Source: a virus
Direction: 5' to 3' (one strand)
IMG/VR virus record: IMGVR_UViG_3300048592_001373
Coordinates: 1-40,630 of that record
DNA: 40,630 bases
Shown: positions 29,809-37,689 of the stretch, piece by piece
Layout of the letters: the number at the start of each line of letters is the position of its first letter
Numbering within the stretch: the stretch's first letter is position 1
Notes under the pieces: generated by a model
Databases searched by the model: none
Seen by the model: the letters and a program-made list of their open reading frames with translations, nothing else
What the model was told of the DNA's origin: nothing
Position numbers and translations under genes: made by a program

Positions 29809-31755
29809 ATGGAAGCGCAATTAATTTCTCTAAAGCAATTAGCACAGTTAACGGATGAAGTTAACTGGCAATCCGTTTACAACACAATCCGTAAACGAGC
29901 TCAGAGGGGTAAATATCAATCTTATCAACTAATAAAAGGTGAAGGCTACATAAATACAAACGATCAGGCTATTCCGGTTTCTGTAAGACTTAAATTACAG
30001 TCAGGGTTACTTCCTGAACTACAAAAAATACAAACCAACAATGTTGAGAGTGAACTTTCTAAAAAGCAATTAGAATTTGCACTTGCTGCTGCAAAGCTTG
30101 TTAACCTGTTTATTGATTTTGCCAACCAGGATAAATTCAAAGGCAACAAAGTAAAAGCAGAGATTAAATTTGCTGAAGTTTATAACAACAAAGCTTTTGA
30201 AGATATATACAATGTAATTGGTGAAAGATCTCTTCAGACAATACGAGGCTGGCGTACAAAGTATTTAAGAGCTAACAAAGATTATAGAGTCCTGGCTCCT
30301 CAATACAAAATAAAAAAAGCTTGCAGTATACCGCCTCAGCAATCGGAAGTGCTTATTAAACTGCTGTTAAATCCTAATCAACCGCTCATTAGCGAAGTAA
30401 TAAGACAAGCCACAAACTACTTTGAAGCAAAAAGATTTCCGCACATAAAAAGCTACAACACTTACAAAAGATTCCTTGATGCCTGGATTAAAAACAATTA
30501 TGCAGATTACGTTTTTCATACTAAAGGTGAAAAGGGTCTTGATGATTTAGTGCTGCCTTATTTAGAACGAGACTGGAATCTTGTTGAAGTTGGAGACATT
30601 ATAATAATGGATGGTCACGTTAACAATTACGAGATCATAAATTGTTTCCCGGATAAGAATGGAAATATATCCGGCTTGCCAAAACGTATGATGACAATAG
30701 CTGCTATTGACGGAAGATCTCAGTTCCTGGCCGGTTATGAAATTACACCAACAGAAAATGTAATGAGTATTGCTTCTGCAATAAGAAGAGCAATTATAAT
30801 GCTCGGCAAGTTTCCAAAGGTAGTTTATATAGATAACGGAAAAGCATTCTCTGCTAAATACTTTCATCAATCTGATCTTGAAAATTTAGTTCCATTGTTT
30901 TCACGTCTCGGAATAAGAGTAATCTTTGCAAAAGCATATCATGCTCAGTCAAAACCGATTGAAGTATTCTGGAAATGGATGGCAGAACTTGAAAGATTGA
31001 TTCCAACTTATGTAGGTACGTCAATCGAAATGCAGCCGCCTAGAATGAATCGCGGCGAGTTTATCCACAGAAAACTTTATGAGAAAGCTATCCAGAACAC
31101 AACCATAACAATCTTTCATGCACACAGAGCAATGGGCTGGTGGCTGGATCAATATCATAACAGAGTAAAAACTTCAGGACATCTTAAAGGTTTAACTCCT
31201 AGAGAAGTATTTGAAGCCGGCAGAGGAGATGGAGTAGATAAGAAAGAACTTAACTACTTAATGATGGATGCCCAGGTAACTAAGCTTTACAGAAAGGGAA
31301 TCCGGTTTGCCGGTACATGGTATTATAATGAAGCCTTGTTTGGTAAACAGATTGATGCCGGTGATGAAGTTTACTTTAAGTATGATCTGTTTGATCGTAA
31401 ATCAATCCTTGTATATGATGTTGAAGGCAATCCTATTTGTGAAGCCTTTGACGTGAGTAAAGTACATCCAGCTGCAGCTCTTCTGGGTTCGCACGAACAG
31501 ACCGAAGAAGTTAAAAAGCAATTAACTCTTAAAGAAAGCTTAAAGAAAACAGTTGTTGGCTCTTACCGGCAATATGTTGAAACTGAAGTGTTCCCGGAAG
31601 TTAAGCAGCGCCTGCAAGATGCAAACATAATTCAGCTACAGGAAGATACTTCAATGCCGGAGGGCAATGATGAAGTAAAGCCAAAGAAAAAAACAAGATC
31701 TCTTATTGATCGATGGTCAGCGCCTGTAGAAAATAAAAAACAAAAACTTGGTTAA
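29809..31755 (+). CDS. Transposase (MuA-like DDE recombinase)
   Basis: About 648 residues from the ATG at 29809 (M-E-A-Q-L-I-S; an earlier ATG at 29791 adds 6). Order: winged-helix end-binding region (about 1-75), helical DNA-binding region, DDE core. With the earlier start as residue 1, the catalytic triad is Asp274 (I-I-M-D-G-H), Asp348 (V-Y-I-D-N-G-K) and Glu391 (S-K-P-I-E-V-F-W-K-W), close to Mu D269/D336/E392. A beta-barrel and basic tail (P-K-K-K-T-R-S-L-I-D-R-W) follow, the part that binds MuB. It cuts and joins the phage ends in integration and replicative transposition. Confidence 0.95.
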   Translation: MEAQLISLKQLAQLTDEVNWQSVYNTIRKRAQRGKYQSYQLIKGEGYINTNDQAIPVSVRLKLQSGLLPELQKIQTNNVESELSKKQLEFALAAAKLVNLFIDFANQDKFKGNKVKAEIKFAEVYNNKAFEDIYNVIGERSLQTIRGWRTKYLRANKDYRVLAPQYKIKKACSIPPQQSEVLIKLLLNPNQPLISEVIRQATNYFEAKRFPHIKSYNTYKRFLDAWIKNNYADYVFHTKGEKGLDDLVLPYLERDWNLVEVGDIIIMDGHVNNYEIINCFPDKNGNISGLPKRMMTIAAIDGRSQFLAGYEITPTENVMSIASAIRRAIIMLGKFPKVVYIDNGKAFSAKYFHQSDLENLVPLFSRLGIRVIFAKAYHAQSKPIEVFWKWMAELERLIPTYVGTSIEMQPPRMNRGEFIHRKLYEKAIQNTTITIFHAHRAMGWWLDQYHNRVKTSGHLKGLTPREVFEAGRGDGVDKKELNYLMMDAQVTKLYRKGIRFAGTWYYNEALFGKQIDAGDEVYFKYDLFDRKSILVYDVEGNPICEAFDVSKVHPAAALLGSHEQTEEVKKQLTLKESLKKTVVGSYRQYVETEVFPEVKQRLQDANIIQLQEDTSMPEGNDEVKPKKKTRSLIDRWSAPVENKKQKLG

Positions 31756-31780
31756 CTAATTCAGAGAGGGAGACTACTTA

Positions 31781-32203
31781 ATGAAACGCAAAGTTCTTGA
31801 TATTGTTGAAAGGGTTAACAAGCGTAAAGCCCTTGGTATAATATTCAATGTCCCTAAAGATCAAGAAGCTCAAATTCAAAACAAACTGCTTGATGATAAA
31901 CATCTTGTTTTCAGAGGTAATGATGTTTACACAAGTGCTATGCTAAACTTCAGGCTTTCTCAAAAATTAAAGATGAAGGGTGTAAGTATAGATATGCTTC
32001 CATCATTGATTGATGGTAAGGTTATCGTAATTACAAGTGCCGATATTCTTAAGGAAAGCTATACAAAGGTATTTCAGGAAAGTTCTAAGTACAAAGTTCC
32101 GTTTTTACTGCTGATGAATCGTGATCATAAGCTTGCTGATTTCAGAAAGCTTCCGTTCTATCAGCACATTTTAACTATCGAACAAAATTATCAAACATTA
32201 TAA
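31781..32203 (+). CDS. Hypothetical protein between transposase and MuB-like ATPase
   Basis: 140 residues, not recognised. Basic N-terminus (M-K-R-K-V-L-D-I-V-E-R-V-N-K-R-K), alternating alpha and beta pattern with strands such as V-I-V-I-T-S-A and P-F-L-L-L-M-N-R-D. AGGGAG precedes the ATG. In Mu the B gene follows A directly; the presence of two genes here is unusual and suggests a role in early replication or transposition control. Confidence 0.65.
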   Translation: MKRKVLDIVERVNKRKALGIIFNVPKDQEAQIQNKLLDDKHLVFRGNDVYTSAMLNFRLSQKLKMKGVSIDMLPSLIDGKVIVITSADILKESYTKVFQESSKYKVPFLLLMNRDHKLADFRKLPFYQHILTIEQNYQTL

Positions 32204-32214
32204 GAGGAGAGAAT

Positions 32215-32472
32215 ATGGTTGGACAAATTGAATTTGTTTGGGATAAAGGCAAACCAAGTTTAAAGGTTGATGGGAAAGAAATATCAAGGATGTTTATTAC
32301 TAATATTTCTGTTTCCGCCGACAGTGATGGATTAAAATTTAACCTGGGATTATATCTCAGCAACTTTTTACTCAGAGATAATGGTGAATTATTGTTAAGT
32401 CATCTGGGTGGCAACGAGACACTTCTAAAAGAAATTTATAAAAAATTAAAAACAAAATTTGAAGGAGAGTAA
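32215..32472 (+). CDS. Hypothetical small protein before the MuB-like gene
   Basis: 85 residues, not recognised. Beta-rich with short strands (I-E-F-V-W-D-K-G, L-K-V-D-G-K-E-I-S-R-M-F), then helical and charged at the end (K-K-L-K-T-K-F-E-G-E). AGGAGAG is placed well upstream of the ATG. It ends 5 bases before the MuB-like start. Confidence 0.6.
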   Translation: MVGQIEFVWDKGKPSLKVDGKEISRMFITNISVSADSDGLKFNLGLYLSNFLLRDNGELLLSHLGGNETLLKEIYKKLKTKFEGE

Positions 32473-32476
32473 TACA

Positions 32477-33436
32477 ATGTCTAAAATACAATTAAGTGAT
32501 ACACAAATTGCGGATGTACGTGAACGATTAAACTCTGTAATGGATAATAATGGTTCCATAAGTAATGCTGTGGTTGGTAAAAACATCGGATACTCTGCAG
32601 CTTACGTTTCACAATTCCGCAACAACAAATTTCCAACACCTGAAAAGCAAAGTGAGTTTGCTGAAAAAGTGGATTCATATCTTAACAGCATTCAGGGAGA
32701 AACAAATCAAACTTCATCTACCGGCCATTTGAACTTTGCAATGACAACTGCTGCTACAACAATTTTTAAGACAGCTGAGTATGCATCAAAGAGACATAAA
32801 ATAGGAGTTGTTGTTGGTGTGCCTGGCGGCGGCAAAACAATTAGTGTTAAAGAATTTGTTAAACGCAATCCAAACAATGTACTTGTAGAAGTTGCTCCAT
32901 TTGTAACAAAGCATAGTTTTTTAAGAAGCATTTGCAACTCGTTAAAGATTCCAATTTATGTTGCACGCAATGAAAAAGATATTGCCATCAATGGTGGTGA
33001 ATTATTTGAAAGCATTGTTAAAGCTCTTAACGGAACAAACAGATCCTTAATTGCTGATGAAGGTGAAAATCTTACAACTGCTTGTTTAGAAATAATCAGA
33101 AGAATTCACGACTTCACCAGTGTTGGAGTTTTACTTTCCGGTACTGAAACTCTTCTTTTAAGATTGCAGGGACCACGAAGAGAATTAAAGCAGCTTTACT
33201 CAAGAGTTGGAATGTGCAATCGCATACCATTATTAAATGAAAAGGATGTTAAAGCAATTCTTGATGTAAACTTTCCTGAAGGATTAAAGTATTATCAAAA
33301 CTTTTTACAGCTGGCAAAAAACAACGGCCGTACACTTGAGCAGTTAATAGATCTTGTTAAAGAAGATATTAAAAACACAGGCGAAACGCTTACTGAAGAT
33401 GTTATTGATTTAGCCGCAGAAAGTCTGATCAGATAA
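32477..33436 (+). CDS. MuB-like AAA+ ATPase (target selection)
   Basis: About 319 residues from the ATG at 32477 (M-S-K-I-Q-L-S), which has AGGAGAG at a good distance; a 6-residue longer form from 32459 overlaps the previous gene. N-terminal HTH at about 30-50 (V-V-G-K-N-I-G-Y-S-A-A-Y-V-S-Q-F), as in MuB. Walker A G-V-P-G-G-G-K-T at about 114-121 and Walker B S-L-I-A-D-E-G-E at about 190-197. It binds target DNA with ATP and activates the transposase; it also gives target immunity. The C-terminal domain is helical. Confidence 0.93.
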   Translation: MSKIQLSDTQIADVRERLNSVMDNNGSISNAVVGKNIGYSAAYVSQFRNNKFPTPEKQSEFAEKVDSYLNSIQGETNQTSSTGHLNFAMTTAATTIFKTAEYASKRHKIGVVVGVPGGGKTISVKEFVKRNPNNVLVEVAPFVTKHSFLRSICNSLKIPIYVARNEKDIAINGGELFESIVKALNGTNRSLIADEGENLTTACLEIIRRIHDFTSVGVLLSGTETLLLRLQGPRRELKQLYSRVGMCNRIPLLNEKDVKAILDVNFPEGLKYYQNFLQLAKNNGRTLEQLIDLVKEDIKNTGETLTEDVIDLAAESLIR

Positions 33437-33732
33437 TGAAGCAGGAAATTGAATTAACAGAACACGTATTGCTGAGATACATTGAAAGATTCAATCCTAA
33501 TCTTAACTCGATTAGAGATCGGCAGGATAGATTGGATAGGGCAAGAGTTGCGGTTAAATCTATGATGGAACATGCTCATTATGTAAGTGATGATCCAAGA
33601 GGAGTTTTGCTTTACAGCCGCATACATAACTGCAACTTTATTGTAAGAAATAAAAAATTAATCACTCTCTATGCGCCGGTTAAAAAAGCAAAAGCAAGAG
33701 AGAAAAAACACAGGATAGGCAATGCAGACTAA
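33436..33732 (+). CDS. Hypothetical early protein
   Basis: 98 residues, not recognised. Starts at an ATG sharing one base with the previous stop. Pattern: L-T-E-H-V-L-L-R-Y-I-E-R-F-N-P at the start, a basic middle (R-D-R-Q-D-R-L-D-R-A-R), beta strands (G-V-L-L-Y-S-R, F-I-V-R-N-K-K-L-I-T-L-Y-A-P-V), Lys-rich end. Nucleic acid binding is possible from charge alone. Confidence 0.6.
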   Translation: MKQEIELTEHVLLRYIERFNPNLNSIRDRQDRLDRARVAVKSMMEHAHYVSDDPRGVLLYSRIHNCNFIVRNKKLITLYAPVKKAKAREKKHRIGNAD

Positions 33733-33988
33733 TATTAAAGATTTGACACCAACAATGGTTGGTTCACTCTGCCAGCAGCTGCATCCTGAAGCTGAGAATG
33801 AAATTGAAGCTGTTGATTTACACAGCAAGTATCTCTACAACATTATCCAGGTTAAAGTAAAATCCAATGTTGCTGCAGCTGATGACATCGCGGTCTATTT
33901 TATTCTTTGCGGAATACGAAGAGAGCTGCTTGAAGCTCATTACAAACAACCAATAAAAAATTATGACACAAACAGAAATAGAGATTAA
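33722..33988 (+). CDS. Hypothetical early protein
   Basis: 88 residues, not recognised. N-terminal helix (L-T-P-T-M-V-G-S-L-C-Q-Q-L) and a helical rest with acidic and aromatic residues. Overlaps the previous gene by 11 bases and the next by 26. Confidence 0.55.
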   Translation: MQTNIKDLTPTMVGSLCQQLHPEAENEIEAVDLHSKYLYNIIQVKVKSNVAAADDIAVYFILCGIRRELLEAHYKQPIKNYDTNRNRD

Positions 33989-34157
33989 ACAAAAGGCCAA
34001 ACAGAAAATGTTAACAATTGCAGAAAGATTAAAACAATTAAAACCGGAAACGGTTGGTGGAATTGCTTTAAGACTTTTATGTGATTGTGTTCCAACAAAA
34101 GAACAAGCTTTTAAGCTTATTGATGAAGCTGAATCCATTGAGAAAGAAAAAAAGTAA
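33963..34157 (+). CDS. Hypothetical small helical protein
   Basis: 64 residues, strongly helical and charged (K-Q-K-A-K-Q-K-M-L-T-I-A-E-R-L-K-Q-L). Overlaps its neighbours, so coupled translation is likely. Not recognised. Confidence 0.5.
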   Translation: MTQTEIEIKQKAKQKMLTIAERLKQLKPETVGGIALRLLCDCVPTKEQAFKLIDEAESIEKEKK

Positions 34158-34348
34158 TGAAATACTTTCACGTAATACTTGCAACCGAGTTAACAATAAT
34201 TCTTGTAGCTGTGCTTTGGGCTATAGTAGAAGTAAGTAAAACACATCCCTGGGTTTTGTTTGCTTTCCATTCACTGATAACCATTGTAATTCTTTTATTG
34301 ATGTTTTTCTCATTCAAACAAAATGTATTTGATAAGAAGAAAAAATAA
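34157..34348 (+). CDS. Small two-span membrane protein
   Basis: 63 residues. Hydrophobic segments at about 5-25 and 35-53 separated by a short loop with S-K-T-H-P-W; Lys-rich C-terminus. The ATG shares one base with the previous stop. Small early membrane proteins in this place are usually uncharacterised; not recognised. Confidence 0.55.
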   Translation: MKYFHVILATELTIILVAVLWAIVEVSKTHPWVLFAFHSLITIVILLLMFFSFKQNVFDKKKK

Positions 34349-34350
34349 TT

Positions 34351-34818
34351 ATGACCTGGAAACGTAACATAGCTAAAGAAGAATATCTTGAACGCTGCGG
34401 TGTTACAGCCGGCTTGCCTTTGTTTGAATCTGCAAAATCAGAAGTCCTCCCCTTAGCTAAAGGGGAGGATTTAGGAGGGGTTCGCCTTCCTGATTGGATC
34501 TGGTCTGGTTCCGGAATTAAATCCGAGATCTACCACAAAATGCAAAACAAGTTTGCAGAAGATTCTTTGCTGTACTTACGTGCTATTATTCAGCTTGGCG
34601 GCTGTGCAAGTGATCACCAGGTAAAAGAATTTTTTAACGATGTAGAAAAGTGGCCGCTGCACATTGTTAGTGCAAGACGCAATTACTTTACCGGGCATCC
34701 TTACTATGCAATAAAAAGTTATCCAAATAAAACTGTTATTGGCCCTAAAGGTAAACCAAACACTTTGTGGTTTGTTGATTTTACACAGTTATATAAACTG
34801 ATTGAAGAAGTGATTTAA
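34351..34818 (+). CDS. Hypothetical early protein with REP-encoded insert
   Basis: 155 residues. The C-terminal two thirds look like a winged-helix or similar DNA-binding fold (L-L-Y-L-R-A-I-I-Q-L-G-G ... V-K-E-F-F-N-D-V). A segment at about residues 30-47 (S-E-V-L-P-L-A-K-G-E-D-L-G-G-V) is encoded by a palindromic repeat inserted in frame at 34444-34480. Removing it would give a normal linker. Not assigned to a family. Confidence 0.6.
   Translation: MTWKRNIAKEEYLERCGVTAGLPLFESAKSEVLPLAKGEDLGGVRLPDWIWSGSGIKSEIYHKMQNKFAEDSLLYLRAIIQLGGCASDHQVKEFFNDVEKWPLHIVSARRNYFTGHPYYAIKSYPNKTVIGPKGKPNTLWFVDFTQLYKLIEEVI
34444..34480. repeat. REP-like palindromic element, second family
   Basis: Arms TCCTCCCCTT (34445-34454) and AAGGGGAGGA (34460-34469) around 5 bases, followed by TTTAGGAGGGG. 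It differs in sequence from the other two elements but has the same design and is likewise read in frame as coding sequence. Confidence 0.8.
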
Positions 34819-34849
34819 ATAAATAACAATAATAAAAAGGAGAGATGCT

Positions 34850-35146
34850 ATGAACTTAGATGAAGTGATCGGAAAGAAGAATGTGGAACTTGAAGAAATG
34901 CAGAAAGATATTGATTCTCTTGAATCACAGGCACTTCCATTAAAAGAGACTGTAAAAAAGTACAATAGTCTTAAGAAACAATCCAAAGCACTAAAACTTC
35001 AGAAAGAACAAAAAACTTCTGAGTTAAAAATTGTTTTGGGTTTCATTAATACTATTGATGATTCATACATTAAAAATAAATATCCATTACTGGAAAGCAT
35101 TTTAATTAATCAACCTGATGCACCTGCTGCGTCAGCAATAAACTAA
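34850..35146 (+). CDS. Coiled-coil early protein
   Basis: 98 residues, almost all helix in the first 70 (V-E-L-E-E-M-Q-K-D-I-D-S-L, L-K-L-Q-K-E-Q-K-T-S), then a short Ala/Pro-rich tail. AAGGAGAG lies upstream of the ATG. Could be an analogue of small Mu early genes such as Gam-like or kil-region genes, but no motif shows it. Confidence 0.6.
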   Translation: MNLDEVIGKKNVELEEMQKDIDSLESQALPLKETVKKYNSLKKQSKALKLQKEQKTSELKIVLGFINTIDDSYIKNKYPLLESILINQPDAPAASAIN

Positions 35147-35159
35147 GAAAGGAGTTATC

Positions 35160-35501
35160 GTGGCAGATCAATATCTAAAAGCGTATGCAAAAGCATACAA
35201 GAAAAAACTGGCAGCTGATGCAATCTTAAAAGATCTTCATCCGCTGGCTTTTAAGGAACTTAAAAAACACAAAGAAGGCAAAGCTGTTGTTTCTGATGTC
35301 GAGTTTCATCTTACAAATAAAGTAACAAAAAAATATCCTGATGAAGTTACTGATGAAATTAACAGGCTGAGAGAAGACGCTTTTAACTCAGGTAAAGTTA
35401 AAACTGTTTCTGCACAATCTTTTGATGCTCAAATTCCTAAATCAACAAAAGAAAAAGTTCTTGCAACTATTACTGATTACAAAAAACATTTTTCACTTTA
35501 A
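35160..35501 (+). CDS. Hypothetical early protein (GTG start)
   Basis: 113 residues, not recognised. Lys/Ala-rich with helical N-terminus (A-Y-A-K-A-Y-K-K-K-L-A-A-D). GTG start behind AAAGGAG. The C-terminus has D-Y-K-K-H-F-S-L. Position between coiled-coil and membrane genes in the early region. Confidence 0.6.
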   Translation: MADQYLKAYAKAYKKKLAADAILKDLHPLAFKELKKHKEGKAVVSDVEFHLTNKVTKKYPDEVTDEINRLREDAFNSGKVKTVSAQSFDAQIPKSTKEKVLATITDYKKHFSL

Positions 35502-35513
35502 TAAGGATTCCAC

Positions 35514-35858
35514 TTGGAAACTATCAACATAGACGGACGCTTTTTAATACTTGTATTTGTGTTGCTGCTGGCATTTATGGCCTTTATAAACCTTACTGCA
35601 AGTGTGTGGTTAGAAAACCAGGATCACAGAAAAGCACGCGCCTGGGATGATGAAAAGTGCAATCAGAATTTTATGGATTGGCTCGCCAGAAAGGTGGCAG
35701 CCAATCTTTTCTTTAAGAGAGTAATGATTATTTGTTTAGTTCCGTTTGTAGTGTTCTGGATACTATTTCGCCATCCAAACTTATTCTTTAGAAGAGCTTA
35801 TGATCATTTTGAAAAACAAGTAAACAGTGCGCTGGATTATTTAAGAATAAGAAGATGA
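35514..35858 (+). CDS. Membrane protein (TTG start)
   Basis: 114 residues. Hydrophobic segments at about 11-29 and 70-86 (M-I-I-C-L-V-P-F-V-V-F-W), with a charged loop between (D-H-R-K-A-R-A-W-D-D-E-K) and an arginine-rich end. TTG start placed after AAGGAT. Overlaps the gemA-like gene by 4 bases. Not recognised. Confidence 0.55.
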   Translation: METINIDGRFLILVFVLLLAFMAFINLTASVWLENQDHRKARAWDDEKCNQNFMDWLARKVAANLFFKRVMIICLVPFVVFWILFRHPNLFFRRAYDHFEKQVNSALDYLRIRR

Positions 35859-36337
35859 GCAACCCGATAACAAAAGTACAGATTCAGAAAATCCATATTG
35901 CAAAAAGCAATTTGAATATTAGCGATGCTGATTATCGTGCTATGCTTTCCGGATTCAAAAATGTAAAAGGCGAACCCTGCACTTCATCAAAAGAGTTTAG
36001 TGAAAGCCAGGCTAATGTTTTTCTGCAGCTGCTTAAAACAAAACTCGGCTGGCAGGAAAAGAAAAGGAATAAAGTATTAAAGTATGAAGAACTAAACAAA
36101 CGTGATTCAAAGTTTGCTTCACCGGCTCAGCTTCGTAAGATTGAAGCTTTGTGGCAGGTTCATTCAAGAGAAAAAACAGAAGCTTCACTCAACCATTTCT
36201 TATCCAGAATATTAAAAGTTGATCTTATTACTGCAGTGCTTAAAAAGGATGTTAACAGGTTGTTAAAGGCTATTGAATCGCTTAAGCAAGAGCCTTTAAC
36301 TGATAATATTAATTCTACTCAGGAGGGAGATAATTAA
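35855..36337 (+). CDS. gemA: GemA-like regulator (Mu gp16/DUF1018)
   Basis: 160 residues. Begins with K-V-Q-I-Q-K-I-H-I-A-K-S-N-L-N-I-S-D-A-D-Y-R-A (the DUF1018 opening: a short helix followed by D-x-x-Y-R-A-M-L) and ends with F-A-S-P-A-Q-L-R-K-I-E-A-L-W near 88-101, the second family block. In Mu, GemA modulates host gene expression and lies just before mor. The same order is kept here: the next gene is Mor-like. ATG overlaps the previous stop. Confidence 0.85.
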   Translation: MSNPITKVQIQKIHIAKSNLNISDADYRAMLSGFKNVKGEPCTSSKEFSESQANVFLQLLKTKLGWQEKKRNKVLKYEELNKRDSKFASPAQLRKIEALWQVHSREKTEASLNHFLSRILKVDLITAVLKKDVNRLLKAIESLKQEPLTDNINSTQEGDN

Positions 36338-36735
36338 TGAATTTAGATTGGATAAAATCCATTCCGGATTACATTAAATATTTTAATGATGATCACCAGC
36401 TGATCATTAGCTTAATTGGTTTTGATAACTACATTAAGCTTTACCAGTACTTCGGTAAAACCGGAGTATATTTTTCAATCCATCAAAATGATGACAGCCT
36501 GGAAAGTGATAAGCAGATTGTTATAAAGCTTATTGGTGAAGATAATTACAAGAGATTGTTCGAGAGCTTTAACAAAACCGGCATTTACTTTTCATCATCC
36601 CCAATCTTGGCACTAAAGAAAGCCTGGGCTAATAAAAACAGGCACGTTGATTACAAAGCTGCTGCAAGAACTCTTGATGCTTCTATTATGACCATCTACC
36701 GCTGGCGCAGCGAAAACTGTGGAGTTAATGAATGA
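36337..36735 (+). CDS. Mor-like late/middle transcription activator with a duplicated N-terminal domain
   Basis: 132 residues. C-terminal HTH (Y-K-A-A-A-R-T-L-D-A-S-I-M-T-I-Y-R-W-R, about 108-126) and, before it, the Mor-type dimerisation motif K-T-G-I-Y-F-S-S-S-P-I-L-A-L. That motif is present twice: I-G-F-D-N-Y-I-K-L-Y-Q-Y-F-G-K-T-G-V-Y-F at about 27-46 and I-G-E-D-N-Y-K-R-L-F-E-S-F-N-K-T-G-I-Y-F at about 68-87. Mu Mor (129 residues) has one. Mor activates the middle/late promoter as a dimer. Its place after gemA matches Mu. Confidence 0.75.
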   Translation: MNLDWIKSIPDYIKYFNDDHQLIISLIGFDNYIKLYQYFGKTGVYFSIHQNDDSLESDKQIVIKLIGEDNYKRLFESFNKTGIYFSSSPILALKKAWANKNRHVDYKAAARTLDASIMTIYRWRSENCGVNE

Positions 36736-37238
36736 TAGATACTTTAAGACTTATACTTTTTACTGAATGCAATATGAGCTGCTCTTATTGCTGCAATGAA
36801 ATACCGGAAGTTAGATCTCGTTTTGTAGAAAAGAAGTTTAATGAAATTGATTTTAATAAGTATGAAAACATCTGCATTACCGGCGGAGAGCCATTCCTGG
36901 ATAAAAGATTTTTATATGTAATTATTAACTCAATCTCAGAGTTTAAAAAAGTTTACATCTACACAAACGGTTTGCTGATCGATTGGGATGACATCTACCT
37001 GCTTACAAAGTTTGATAACATTAAAGGGATCAACATAGGCTTGCACACAATCCAGCAGCTTAAAAGAATAAAACCGGTAGAGCGATTTCTTCCGGTAAGA
37101 TTTATGATGAATGAAGATATGAAACAATCATTTCTTAAAGTTTATAAACACAGGCTAAATGATAAGAACATTAAGACCTGGAAAATGAATGAATGCGATC
37201 TTCCGAATGAAGATTGGATTTTATTAAAAGGAGAGTGA
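36732..37238 (+). CDS. Radical SAM protein
   Basis: 168 residues. Cluster motif C-N-M-S-C-S-Y-C (Cys13, Cys17, Cys20: CxxxCxxC) for a [4Fe-4S] cluster and S-adenosylmethionine; I-T-G-G-E-P-F at about 49-55 (the G-G-E-P SAM-binding motif); later strands V-Y-I-Y-T-N-G and I-N-I-G-L-H-T. The protein is a half-barrel, shorter than most members (usually 200 or more), with no auxiliary cluster seen. The substrate is unknown; nucleotide or DNA modification is possible but not shown. ATG overlaps the Mor-like stop by 4 bases. Confidence 0.85.
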   Translation: MIDTLRLILFTECNMSCSYCCNEIPEVRSRFVEKKFNEIDFNKYENICITGGEPFLDKRFLYVIINSISEFKKVYIYTNGLLIDWDDIYLLTKFDNIKGINIGLHTIQQLKRIKPVERFLPVRFMMNEDMKQSFLKVYKHRLNDKNIKTWKMNECDLPNEDWILLKGE

Positions 37239-37239
37239 A

Positions 37240-37689
37240 ATGAATATAAAAAATTATACTTCGTCCGTGCCGGTTATCAGATCAATCAACTACATAGAAG
37301 ACAAACTTATTGCAGCCGGCGCAACACATATTGCTAAAAGCTATAAAGAAGGGAAGGCAGACGGAATTATTTTTCAGATAATGGAAAACGATGTTCCAGT
37401 GACTTTTAAGCTGCCAGCAAAGATCGATCAGGTTAAACAACACTTCTTAAAACGCAACAATAAAAAAAGGTTAACAAAGGCTCAGGTAGAAAACTTAATG
37501 CTTCAGGCTGAAAGAACGGCCTGGAAGATTTTATCAGATCTTGTTGATATAAGAATATCATACGTGATGATTGAAAGCGCAGACTTTGTTGAGATGTTTT
37601 TATCAGATGCATTTAATGGTCAGGATACTCTTTATGAACGCATCAAAGAGTCCGGATTCAAACAACTTACAATGGGTAATCAACAATGA
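37240..37689 (+). CDS. Hypothetical early/middle protein
   Basis: 149 residues, not recognised. The N-terminal half has strands and a G-A-T-H-I-A-K-S motif (about 28-35) and G-I-I-F-Q-I-M-E-N; the middle is basic (L-K-R-N-N-K-K-R-L-T-K); the C-terminus is helical (A-W-K-I-L-S-D-L-V-D, D-F-V-E-M-F-L). Follows the radical SAM gene by one base and overlaps the next gene by 4. Confidence 0.65.
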   Translation: MNIKNYTSSVPVIRSINYIEDKLIAAGATHIAKSYKEGKADGIIFQIMENDVPVTFKLPAKIDQVKQHFLKRNNKKRLTKAQVENLMLQAERTAWKILSDLVDIRISYVMIESADFVEMFLSDAFNGQDTLYERIKESGFKQLTMGNQQ

